Assembly: GCA_019096155.1 (NCBI GenBank)
Contig: JAHCVI010000001.1
Coordinates: forward strand, 3,224,001 to 3,288,000
Source of the DNA: Staphylotrichum longicolle
Taxonomy: Eukaryota; Ascomycota; Sordariomycetes; Sordariales; Chaetomiaceae
DNA: 64,000 nucleotides
Direction of reading: 5' to 3'
Shown here: piece after piece, positions 32,369 through 41,841 of the stretch
Numbering within the stretch: the stretch's first letter is position 1
Layout: every line of letters starts with the position of its first letter
Notes under the pieces: generated by a model
What the model was told of the DNA's origin: nothing
What the model saw: only the letters and a program-made list of their open reading frames with translations
The model's database searches: none
Position numbers and translations under genes: made by a program

Positions 32369-34702
32369 ATGATGGCCGCGACATGCTTCATCGACCCAGA
32401 GCCGGGTGCTCTGGTAAAGCGCTTCTCCTGGGAAGTCGAGGCGAGACAGCGCACCGATACAGATACGATCGAATATGAACAGCTTCGTTCGGACTTCCTG
32501 GCGGAAAGGAATCGACGGGCGGCAGAAAGGCAGAGAGACATCGAACGCATCGAAGCGAAGTTCGGCGCGACAAGGTGGGCGCTCGCGGGCATTGAATCGT
32601 TCACGAGCCTAATCCCCAAGAATTCTGACACTTTCCAGATCCGACGATGCCATGGTTTTTAACAAAGCCAAAACTCAGCTTCTGGAATCCATGAATAAGT
32701 TCAGAAGTCTCGCACCAGCCATGAAGAGCAGCAAAGTGCCTACTTGCTGGGATGACGTGGCGGCAGCTGTAGCTGAGACCCAGTCTCTGTGGGAGGCGAG
32801 AACGAAGGACTCGCGCGTCGGACGGGTCAAAGAGTTGCTTCGTAAGATGTGCAATGGCCTGGAAAACCACGCAACGGTTCTCAAGATTCTTCCCACTGAG
32901 AGCGAGTACGTTTCTCTTGTTGCCGGCTCGGTTTCTTTGATCATCAAGGTATCAAACTCCCACGCAAAGGACACCGCCGAGGCATCTGGCAGCTAAGAAC
33001 GAAATTATCTTTAGGCCGCCGCAAACCACATCAACATCTCCGAATCCTTCGCCGCGGGCATGGTCGAGATCAACGACGCCGTCAGTCTGAATGACCTAAG
33101 TCATGTGTACGACACGCCGGTCCTCCAGCAGCTCACGATGCGCTTGTATACACACATCTTCTCGTATCTCATCAAAATGATGACCTGGTACACCGACCGC
33201 AGCAGGACGAGATTCCTGAAGAGCTTCAACGAGAATGCTTTACGCCTGTTTGGCGAGGAGCTGACGCAGGTCAAGCAGGTCTCAAACCTGCTTTCACGCC
33301 AAGTCCAGCTTTATGTGTCGGCCGATGTTCGAGTCTCCAAGCTCCTTTTGGAAGATCTGAGCGGAGGTATGCGCTATCTGCTCAAGTTCGCCCATGTAGA
33401 TGAGAGGCTATCGAGGCTTCGAGACGCTGCGAATGCCGAGATGATGCGAAATATCGTACGCTGCCAGCTCGAAAAGAGCAACGAGGAAGTGAAGGCATGC
33501 ATACTCGAACACATGAGCGCTTACCGCGAGACGATACGAAGCGGAATCTCAGGCGGGGGGGTGACCAACCTTCTGGAACAACAGGCTTTGACGAGTGTTC
33601 AGACGGCGCACCAGCTCTCAACTGGTCATGCCAACGACGGTAGGTTTTACCTCGTCGAGCATCATTACGACGTGTTGCCAGAGGCGTAATGGACCCTTGA
33701 AACTGACCAAATGTGAAGAACCAGAGGCTGGAGGCTCAACCACGCAGCGTGGGGACCTTGTCATCGACGGCCGTACAGAACTGGCTTCGGCGTCGGATAT
33801 CGACATCAGCTTTGAGTCCCGTCACCTCGAAGACTATTTCACCTGGGAGCACGTCAATCCCCACCTGGATGGGTCAACAGCTCGTTCGCTTGCAGATGCC
33901 ACGTTCGTGGAAGGACTCGACGACTTCACCGCCGCAACGGAGTCTCAGCTTCTCTATGCTCATGGCCAATACCATATCCAAGGCGCAGATGTCTTGCGGC
34001 AGTGGGCGTTGGCATACAAGTCCCTTGCCCAAGCAGCCGGAGTCCCGGTAATTTCGTACTTCTGTGAGCTGTCTCACGACGAGCCGCTCGCGTCGAGGAC
34101 GCGTGAGTCAGTGGAGCTCTCGGCTCTGATCTACGCCTTGATACGGCAGCTCGTCAACTTTCTGCCCGTCGGCAATGCCGACATGGCCGCCACCTTGGGC
34201 GCTGGGAGATTCTCTGCTCTCGACGGAACACACCGCACCTGGAAGGAAGCGCTCCGCGTTCTTGAGGATTTGGTGGCCGGTGCGCGTCTGCCCTTGATGC
34301 TGTTCGTCATCCATGGCCTGAACGTTGTTGAAGACGACTTTGAACACAGCACCGATGACGCACTGGAGGAACTTGTCCACTGTTTGGCGCGCATATCAGG
34401 CTCTGGTTCTACAGGTGAAGGGAGAATCTGCAAGGTTCTCTTCACGACATCAGGCCTGTCGGAGACACTCTCGAGCCTATTAGATGAGAGGAGTGTGATC
34501 TCATGCGGGTGTACGTCCACTGGAGGACCAAGACAGTCAAGACGGGCTCGCAAAGTCGTCTCCTATTGACCATGTCACGGCCATGGCCGACCCTTTGAGC
34601 CCAGGACCTGTCGAGAAACGGACACTGCTGCGGAATGGAGAGGTGAAACTCAATTTTCCAGGGGGAAAGGTTCTGGGAACGGCTTCTTGGGAGCTGAACT
34701 AG
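32369..34702 (+). CDS. DUF7708-like, STAND-related protein lacking a P-loop (frameshifted)
   Basis: Modelled exons are 32369-32574, 32639-32948, 33015-33639 and 33719-34702. The central helical part (PTESEYVSLVAGSVSLIIK joined to AAANHINISESFAAGMVEIN) resembles DUF7708, the N-terminal domain of many fungal NLR-like proteins. The C-terminal half keeps NTPase-like strands (VPVISYFCELSHDE; LPLMLFVIHGLNVVEDDF in the Walker B position; GRICKVLFTTSGLSETL in the sensor position). However, the Walker A position reads LLYAHGQYHIQGADVLRQW, with no Gly-Lys-Ser/Thr. Near 34,500 the frame shifts by one base: after SLLDERSVISC the credible continuation is GVRPLEDQDSQDGLAKSSP, ending ...GTASWELN at 34702. 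The N-terminus is uncertain, since another frame just upstream also looks coding. Role unknown; possibly a regulatory pseudo-NTPase. Confidence 0.65.
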
Positions 34703-34749
34703 TAGTTGGGTCGGTGACGACCAGCGAATCCTCAGTGTTGTATGTTTTT
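34700..34749 (+). pseudogene. 5S rRNA 3'-end fragment
   Basis: From the stop codon of the upstream gene the sequence matches the 3' part of fungal 5S rRNA: TAGTAGTTGGGTCGGTGACG, ACCAGCGAATCC, then GTTGTATG and a T5 run like a Pol III terminator. The 5' half, with most of the internal promoter, is missing, so this is a truncated copy. Sordariomycetes scatter 5S genes singly across the genome, which makes a stray fragment plausible. Confidence 0.75.
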
Positions 34750-35063
34750 GGTTTTGCATCTCCACCCCGTTTTGTGGTGTTTTTGGCTGATGTGCTCCAC
34801 CACCCCTCCACCATTTCTTGCCTATGAAACCCCGTGGTGACCAACCGTCTTGACTCGGTAGTTCGTAAAATGTTGAACCCCGAAAGGCTGCCGAAGTAAC
34901 GTTGTATAGACTGCCACATATAAGAAAGTTCAGTTCGAATTAGTCGCCCCTCGGTAAAGCTGTCGACGTCGGTGTAGTAAGACCTGCTTGTCTTTGGCTT
35001 GACATGGTAGTTGGCCGCCATCCGTATGTAGGCCGGAATAAAAGAAAAGCAGAGTCACACTCA

Positions 35064-35394
35064 ACAGACGTGACTACGCAAGACGCCTCGCATCATCATC
35101 TCGCATCATCATCTCATTACCTTCCCAAGTCTATCTCCGCTCCCCGGTCTATATCAAAGGTGATTGATCCTCGATAGCAAAGACACCTACCTACCCAACA
35201 CGGCGCAGTAGCATGCTATACCCTCTTCACCACTCTCTATAAATAACTACTACGACGCCATCGATATGCCTGCCTCTCGGCACGTCCGCTCTAAAGTACA
35301 AACGGGATAGAAGCCAATTGTATATATATGTAACCCCTGATTACTCCTACGCCTTCTTCAAAACCAAGGCCTCTGTCTCTCATTCCGCCCCTTG
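35064..35394 (+). repeat. Direct repeat copy A (pair with 41842-42157)
   Basis: About 330 bp aligning in the same orientation with copy B at 41842-42157. Shared blocks include CTCATTACCTTCCCAAGTCT, CGCCATCGATATGCCTGCC, TCGGCACGTCCGCT, AACCCCTGATTACTCC and CTCATTCCGCCCCTTG. Differences are mainly transitions, with copy A more often carrying T where B has C. Copy A also has an extra 12-bp tandem unit (TCGCATCATCAT). It abuts repeat C2. Confidence 0.85.
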
Positions 35395-35475
35395 GTTCAG
35401 CTCGTTGCACAAACGGGCACATCCGGCGCCATTCACTAAGACTGTCTTTCTGTGTAACCGTCGCTGATATCCCCG

Positions 35476-35506
<31 letters not shown>

Positions 35507-35672
35507 TCTTCGGAAGAAAGGAAATACAGGTTTCCGCGGAAACAGGCCCCGCCGACTTCCTCGCAAAACGCGGAGAAGCGTAGACGGGAACTATCACAGA
35601 GTCGGAAATGCTCTGGACAACAACTAGATGTCCTTGTGTGCCCTATGTTCAGCCCCGCCTAGTCGCCCCGCC
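35388..35672 (+). repeat. Dispersed repeat, copy C2
   Basis: The second copy of the repeat at 27976-28246, in the same orientation. The 14-bp palindrome GTTTCCGCGGAAAC lies at 35530-35543. Relative to C1 it is interrupted by a long poly-C run. It starts where direct repeat A ends. Confidence 0.75.
35476..35503 (+). repeat. C28 homopolymer
   Basis: Twenty-eight consecutive C bases inside repeat C2. The equivalent place in C1 has only short C runs. The true length is uncertain in any assembly. Confidence 0.8.
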
Positions 35673-36615
35673 AGGCGCCCATCCTCTGAGCAGCACCTGG
35701 GAGAGGCATATAGCCTAAGAGTTCAGTGTGTTGCGTGAATCGTGTGGTATGTCCCCAGCTCCGCAGGCGCTAGCCCCTTTATGAAGCCATCTTCCACTGT
35801 CCTGATTCACATACAACGGTGTCTGCGTGAAGACACGGGACCTAGTCCAACTTTGCCCTAGTCAGACGCGTGAGAGTCAGTAGTATCCTGGGGCTATATG
35901 ATTTTATACCCTTCGCTCTCCTGACAATAAAGGATAGGTTCACTAATACCTATAAGACAGGGTAGGATTTCTGATTTTGACTAGATCTAGCTATTCCTGG
36001 TCCGGGAGGATCTCTGAGTAAAAGCCAATATACGATCGTACTTTCATGGCTACGTCGAATGTGAACAGGTAACCTGCCTGGCCAAGTCAGAAACGGGAAG
36101 TATATATAGTGCGTGGCCATAGAGAAGGACTGGTCTCCGGTGATGAAGAGGGCGCATTAACATTATACGGCCCACCACTTTCACGGCACCTCGCGCCCAT
36201 GCATGCCTGGATCTTCCTTTCCTTTCTTCAGCTTTCGATTCACAGAATTGAGTGGTTTTTGCAGCGCCTCTGTGCCTCACCGACGAATCGCTCGTCCCTC
36301 ACAAGTCGTCAGCCAAATCGGTACCAAGGGGGGAGGGGCGCGGGCTGAGAGCACTCGGGCGCATTGTGGCGTCAACAGGCAAGGACATGATTGGCACCCT
36401 GTGTTCAGCACTTCTGAAGTCGAGTGTGAAGTTGTCTCCTCCCACTCTCGTCTCACGTGCTCTCCCCGCTCTCCCAGCTCGACGTCAGCTCGCTCTCCTC
36501 GGCTCTCCTCGGCGCCAACGCGAAAGCAACAAAACAACCGTACACGGCAGTCCAACACGTTGCCACCATTCGCCAACTGTGTCCCGGCTAGTCCCAGCCG
36601 AAAGCCTACCTAAGG

Positions 36616-39174
36616 ATGGCCTCCCCAAATCGGGTATCGTGGACACGCCTGGTGAACTTCGAGCACCCGAACGTAGACTTTGTCATACAGGGCTTGTCTA
36701 ACGCCCTCACCTACTTTGCCATTCATTCCTGGACCACTCCGCCGCTCTTACGAGCACTTCCTTTGGCAGTCTGCGGTCTCTTCTGGCCGGAGTCATCCAC
36801 CGCCCGGACAGTCACTGGCTGGATACAAGCGGCATCGGTTGTCTGGGTCGGCCGCATCGCGTGGTCCGAGGCCGACATCCTCATGCCCTTCGGGAACGAC
36901 CCGTTGAACACGGCCCATGGCCCCTTGGTCCACGTTTCCGTCCCTATAGGCCTGGTCTGCGCCTTGAATGTGGCCATCTACCAGCTGGCCAAGCTGTTCG
37001 AGTCCATCGTTATGCGGATGACCTTGTGGGGGCTTCAGTTCCGAGGCAGGGCTTTGCTGTACCTCGGATCGGTTTTTGCCGCGGCTGTGCTTACAGCGCC
37101 CTTTATGCTGCCCAGCTGCCTCGACCCCAGAAACCCCGCCGGGAGGGTGTTGAGCGACCTGGTTCGACGTTTTGTCGTCGGACCACGACTGCGGCGCACC
37201 AAGAAGCGGAGGGAGGCCCTGTCGACGGCGTTCCTCGGGCAAGGCCGTCAAGGCTTCCCTGGCGTGTCATATACGTATTCTTCTCTCCGTTCCGGCAACC
37301 GCATCAGGCTCCTCGAAATGGTTGTCGATTCATCTCGAAAGCCGGCCGCTGCCAGCGTCGATTTGGTCGATTTCGACCTCTCGTCGGCGCCGCCATACGA
37401 GGCTCTCTCTTACTGCTGGGGCGATGCTACCGAAACACATCACATCCTGTTAGGACACACGCTTCCCACGCCGCTTGGGATCACCAAGAGCGCATACGAC
37501 GCCCTCTGCGCTGTCACGCCACTGCAGGGAACAAAATACGTCTGGATCGACTCGGTCTGCATCAATCAGGAGGCGGAGTTGGAGAAGCAGCACCAGCTCC
37601 CAATCATGGGCGACATCTACCAAGGGGCCTCGCTTGTGACCGCCCATATCCCGTGTCGCGGTGATACAGCGTATGCCGGCCTCTGGGTCTCATGCTTAGC
37701 GTGGTCATATTCTTGTGGTCATTTCCCAGCCGAATCCGAAACCAACACATGGCATTGGCAACAGTCGATGATGTTCTCTCCTGACAATCTCCCGTTCCCG
37801 CGCGACAACCCGGGTTGGCAATCCCTCACCGACCTTATCCGCAATCCCATCTGGGGCCGAGCCTGGATTATCCAAGAGGTAGCCTTGGCGAGGAGGTGGC
37901 GTCTTCTCTACGGCGACGCTTGCATGAGCCTGGACGCTCTCTCCTGGGCGAGCAACGTTTATCAAGCCTGGGAAGCTGGTCTTGAAATGAGACCCAAGGG
38001 CCTTGTCTCCTTCAGGGGCGATTCCGAGCGAGATTGTATACGGCTCTACCAGGAGCAGAGATGGCGTGCCCTAATTGACGGTGGACGGCGACCATCCCTC
38101 GCCGAGAACGTGATACGGTTCGTGAGTTCCGAATCCACGGAACCCGAGGACAAAGTTCACGCACTGCTTGGGATCAGCTCAGGTCAGGGGGCCGATTTTC
38201 TAAAGCAAAAGCTCCAGCACGATGGTCCCATGACAACCCGTCAACTCTATACCCTCATTGTTCAACAGGCCCTCGAGGCAGGCTCGTTTCGTACCTTCAG
38301 CATCTCTGGGACAAGCCAGCATTCCCTAATGGGGCTTCCCTCGTGGGTTCCGGACTTTTCCTCTGTCTGTACCGTCGTGGACACATCAACATACCATCTC
38401 TCCGAACAGTTTTCAGCCGGCTCCTCCCTGCAAGCGGACTACGCCATCAGCCCGGATGGAAGCGAGCTCCGCATGCGAGGTGTCCTTTTGGATCACATCC
38501 ACGCAACTTCCTTGTCGGCGATGGAACCTCCAGCGCCTGACAGCGTCCTTTCCGGCCGCCATGCGGTAGACGCGGCGCGGGGGGCGGTGGACTTGGGATC
38601 CGCCGAATTCATGGCACGCATTTTCCAGTCGCTTTTGGGCCCGGCCCATCTCGTTCGACACTATATTCCCGACCTCTACATGGACGACACGGACCCCCTC
38701 GAAGCCTTGTGCAGGACCGTGCTGCAAAACATGGATCCGCGTGAGATGGAGGCGTTGGACGACTCGAGCCTGCCTGGAGCGAAGGAGGCACTGGCCAGCA
38801 TGATCTCGGTAGCGGAGAAGGCCGTGGAGGAGGGCTACGACGAGCAGGCTGTCCGAGACGGAACGCAAGGCGCGCTAGAGGTGGGGCAGATGCCAGAGGA
38901 AACCAGGCTCTTGTGCCATTTCTTGTCCTTTGCCCTCATATATCGGCAAGTTGCCGTCACGCAAAAAGGTTACCTTGCCTCCGTCCCTTGGGGCACAAAG
39001 GAAGGCGACGCTGTGTGCGTTTTCCAAGGTTCCCCCGTGCCTTGCGTCTTGCGGCCTGTCGGGAACGGAGATGAAGATAAGCGTTACCTCTTTCACGGGG
39101 AAGCGTACGTTCAGGGCTGGATGATGCAGAGCAAGGCGATGGAGCTGGAGAAGACTTGGTTTACGATGATATGA
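36616..39174 (+). CDS. HET-domain protein with N-terminal transmembrane region
   Basis: HET domains mediate heterokaryon incompatibility and related cell death in filamentous fungi. This is a single exon of 852 aa. Residues about 15-175 hold three or four hydrophobic segments (LLRALPLAVCGLFWP, VSVPIGLVCALNVAIYQLAK, LYLGSVFAAAVLTAPFMLP), so the protein is probably membrane-anchored. The HET domain spans about residues 255-420: PPYEALSYCWGDATETHH, KYVWIDSVCINQEAE and IWGRAWIIQEVALARRWRLL, the three classic HET motifs in order. The remainder is the long C-terminal region usual in this family (EPEDKVHALLGISSG). No intron or frame break. It is convergent with the second HET gene (144 bp apart) and has the repeat cluster upstream. 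Membrane anchoring is my inference from hydropathy by eye. Confidence 0.9.
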   Translation: MASPNRVSWTRLVNFEHPNVDFVIQGLSNALTYFAIHSWTTPPLLRALPLAVCGLFWPESSTARTVTGWIQAASVVWVGRIAWSEADILMPFGNDPLNTAHGPLVHVSVPIGLVCALNVAIYQLAKLFESIVMRMTLWGLQFRGRALLYLGSVFAAAVLTAPFMLPSCLDPRNPAGRVLSDLVRRFVVGPRLRRTKKRREALSTAFLGQGRQGFPGVSYTYSSLRSGNRIRLLEMVVDSSRKPAAASVDLVDFDLSSAPPYEALSYCWGDATETHHILLGHTLPTPLGITKSAYDALCAVTPLQGTKYVWIDSVCINQEAELEKQHQLPIMGDIYQGASLVTAHIPCRGDTAYAGLWVSCLAWSYSCGHFPAESETNTWHWQQSMMFSPDNLPFPRDNPGWQSLTDLIRNPIWGRAWIIQEVALARRWRLLYGDACMSLDALSWASNVYQAWEAGLEMRPKGLVSFRGDSERDCIRLYQEQRWRALIDGGRRPSLAENVIRFVSSESTEPEDKVHALLGISSGQGADFLKQKLQHDGPMTTRQLYTLIVQQALEAGSFRTFSISGTSQHSLMGLPSWVPDFSSVCTVVDTSTYHLSEQFSAGSSLQADYAISPDGSELRMRGVLLDHIHATSLSAMEPPAPDSVLSGRHAVDAARGAVDLGSAEFMARIFQSLLGPAHLVRHYIPDLYMDDTDPLEALCRTVLQNMDPREMEALDDSSLPGAKEALASMISVAEKAVEEGYDEQAVRDGTQGALEVGQMPEETRLLCHFLSFALIYRQVAVTQKGYLASVPWGTKEGDAVCVFQGSPVPCVLRPVGNGDEDKRYLFHGEAYVQGWMMQSKAMELEKTWFTMI

Positions 39175-39318
39175 GACTCCCGGTGGGCCCTTGGAAAAAG
39201 AATTCGTCGGTTGGTCATGGGTCATCGTGTTCTGGCCCGTACATCGAGTCTGGATGCCATTACTCACGGGCCCTCCCCCTCCTCTCCTTGTCATTGTACA
39301 TGTGTTGTATGCTTTGTG

Positions 39319-41481
39319 TCACCCTATCTTGACGTCGGTTTTCGGCCACATCCCCAGCGCCCCCCAACTGCTCCCGGGCGATCTGGGGTCGGCGTATAGC
39401 CAAGGGTAGTTAACTGTGTCAATGCGGACGTAGTGGCAGCAACCCGGCGGCCGGTAGAGAACGAGGAACTCGATATCGACTCTGTATCTGTCCCGGAGGG
39501 CGAGTAAGGTAAACGTGAGAGGAAACCGCGGGGTAGGGCTGTACTGCCGCCGCGTCCACTTCACGATAGCGCGCCACGATTCGCGCCTTGGATCCGGCCC
39601 GTACCTCGGGTGCCTCATCAAATCGTCCTTGTCCGTCAGCTCGCCGTCCGCGTCTACCCGAACTTGCAAAGTCGAGCCGGTGACGCGCAGGAAACGCGGG
39701 ATTTGGCCTGCCGATCCGCGTTTGAAGACCATGTCGCGGTTTGCGTTCCACGACAGCACGAGTCCGCCGGTGTACTCGAGGTCGGCGTCACTGATAAGGC
39801 TGGACATGTGATGTCCCAGCGTCACGGGAACGGCTTCCCGCGGCTTCCACCCTAGCCATGTCCAGCTCGGGAACCCTGGCCGCCGTTCCAGTTTCAGTAT
39901 GCAGCTGTCACCATTGGCTTTCTCGAAGAACCACGACATGCCATCGGCCAGGGCGTTCAGTCCACGATACGACAGGAGAAGGGAAGTCTCCGTCAGATAT
40001 TCCATTGAAATCGGGATGCCGGCGAGTATCCTGGCCTCGGCCGAGAAGCGGCGTTCATAGGCGGCGAGGATGCCCCTGAAGGCATCCAGGATGTCGCTTT
40101 CAAAGCTGAGCGACCTCTCGAGGTACTCGCTGATGAGAGCCCCCAGCGCTCGCCACTGTTTCCCGACCGTCCGGAGGGGGAACACCCTGGACATGTTCAC
40201 CTGGTCGCTCATCCGTGACTTGTCGCTGACGTGCAGCGCCTCCAGCGGCGCCCGGATGCCCTCGAGACAGTGCATCGCATTGCACTGATAGTACACCTGG
40301 GTGTCGGTGAAGACGAGCCTTCTCCGAGAGAGGAGGCCCTCCTGATACGTCCAGCCGCGGCTGTTCCAGGTCGACTGCAGGATCTCGCGCTTCACAAAGG
40401 GCACGGAAACCAGAGTCCTCGACCCGACGGTGCACCGGGGCTGGGCGTGGCGAGGTGTGTCTCTGACGCCGGGCAGGCCATGGCGGGGGCTGTCGCCGGC
40501 CGCTGCGATGATGGTGAGAAAGGCGTGTTGATAGATGACATCCATGCCCTGAAGCTGGAGCTGCTTGGCCTTGGCGTCGTCTTGTGGGATGCAGTACCGG
40601 TCCACCCAGAGATAGCGACACCCAATGCTTCTGGTCAGGGAGATGGCGTCCTCGATCGTCCGCGGCAGCGGCTCGGGCACCGGCACAGGTGCCGCTCGCA
40701 GGCCGCCAAAGACGCGGGCCAGAAACGAGACAGTCCCACGAGAGGTCGGGGACGGGCCATGATCTCCTCCCCACACGTAGCTGAGTGCCACGTATTGTTT
40801 CCCGGCGTTGGACAGTTTGTCCCACTTCACGATGGTGCGGTCCACGCAGTCCAGCACGCGGAAGCCCCGGGGAATCGGCAGATCGGGTTGTTTGCAGTCG
40901 CTGTGGTGCTCGTCGCAGAAGGCCAACCACTCGTCGACGACGGAGGTGTCAAGCTGGGGCGCGAGATGCCGCGCAGAAAAGGCGTTGGGCGCTGGCTGCC
41001 GGTCCTCCAAGATGATTCGCTCCTCAAAGGGTTCACCGAGGTGGTATCTGGGGCGGACGATCAAGGCAGTCGAGTCAACGATGCCGGGGCCGCGTGAGAC
41101 GCCGAGTTTTGTCTTTGCGCGAACCACGCAGAGATCATGGTGAGGGTTCCCTGGTGTGCGGTTGGGAATCCGGCTCTGATAGAAGAACTGGCACAGCCGA
41201 CACTCGGCTTGCGAGCCGTGCAGCCGTAGCGATGTCTTTTGGGCGGTTTGGGCGAGCCGTCTGCCCCTTGTCCTGCGGGTGGTTCTGCCCAGGTTCTTGC
41301 CGAAGATGTCGTCCAGGTTGATCTTGCGGCACTCGCTACATATCATGTCGTCGGGGTCCGCTGACCGGTCGGGGGCCACGGCCGCCGTTGCGCTTGTGCT
41401 TGGTGGGCCATGCCGTGGTCGCTTCGGCTGAGGCACGGCAACCGCCGGGGACTGTCGCCGCTTTCTGGTGGTGACGGGCAT
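39319..41481 (-). CDS. HET-domain protein, soluble type with N-terminal Cys pairs
   Basis: A second HET protein of a different subfamily, a single exon of 720 aa. The N-terminus is basic (MPVTTRKRRQSPAVAVPQPK) and NLS-like. Two Cys pairs (MICSECRKINLDDIF and ECRLCQFFYQ) may bind zinc. HET motifs: QYVALSYVWGGDHG near residue 230, CRYLWVDRYCIPQDD near 288 and SRGWTYQEGLLSRRRLVF near 372. The C-terminal half is the usual region of this family (SFPSWTWLGWKPREA style). No transmembrane segment is visible. It is convergent with the membrane-type HET gene, with direct repeat B lying upstream of its start. Partner and trigger are unknown. Confidence 0.92.
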   Translation of the reverse strand: MPVTTRKRRQSPAVAVPQPKRPRHGPPSTSATAAVAPDRSADPDDMICSECRKINLDDIFGKNLGRTTRRTRGRRLAQTAQKTSLRLHGSQAECRLCQFFYQSRIPNRTPGNPHHDLCVVRAKTKLGVSRGPGIVDSTALIVRPRYHLGEPFEERIILEDRQPAPNAFSARHLAPQLDTSVVDEWLAFCDEHHSDCKQPDLPIPRGFRVLDCVDRTIVKWDKLSNAGKQYVALSYVWGGDHGPSPTSRGTVSFLARVFGGLRAAPVPVPEPLPRTIEDAISLTRSIGCRYLWVDRYCIPQDDAKAKQLQLQGMDVIYQHAFLTIIAAAGDSPRHGLPGVRDTPRHAQPRCTVGSRTLVSVPFVKREILQSTWNSRGWTYQEGLLSRRRLVFTDTQVYYQCNAMHCLEGIRAPLEALHVSDKSRMSDQVNMSRVFPLRTVGKQWRALGALISEYLERSLSFESDILDAFRGILAAYERRFSAEARILAGIPISMEYLTETSLLLSYRGLNALADGMSWFFEKANGDSCILKLERRPGFPSWTWLGWKPREAVPVTLGHHMSSLISDADLEYTGGLVLSWNANRDMVFKRGSAGQIPRFLRVTGSTLQVRVDADGELTDKDDLMRHPRYGPDPRRESWRAIVKWTRRQYSPTPRFPLTFTLLALRDRYRVDIEFLVLYRPPGCCHYVRIDTVNYPWLYADPRSPGSSWGALGMWPKTDVKIG

Positions 41482-41841
41482 CGTGATGGCGGGCAGACAG
41501 CCGAGATCTTGCAGAGGGTTCGGGTCGACGTGATTCGCGTCGTGTACATTCGGTTGGGTTGCAAGCCACAGCGGATGATGGTACCTTGCTCGTCAGCCCA
41601 TGACGAGACTGAGATGGCACATCTCCCAGCTCGCGGATGTGATCATGATTGGCTGCGGCTCGCGCATGGTGTGTGTTGCCGCTGGTCGGGCGACTCGACG
41701 GTCCGTCTGCACACTGCAGCAATGAAGGAATATGAATAAAATGCACCGGTGATTCGATAGTGGTTTCGAATATGCGGCATATGAAGCGTTAGCGAGTACC
41801 GACATGGTTAAGGTAAGGTGGTAAGCAGTTGGAGACACTTC
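41482..41841 (-). promoter_or_regulatory. Upstream region of the second HET gene
   Basis: About 360 bp between the HET start codon and repeat B. Presumed promoter and leader; no defined box was recognised. Confidence 0.4.

Larger units (their letters stand above)
34750..36615. other. Repeat-rich intergenic region upstream of the first HET gene
   Basis: About 1.9 kb with no gene. Contains repeat copies A and C2 and a C28 run; the part from 35,700 to 36,060 is AT-rich and looks decayed. The last ~500 bp before 36616 are presumably the HET promoter and leader. Confidence 0.6.
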
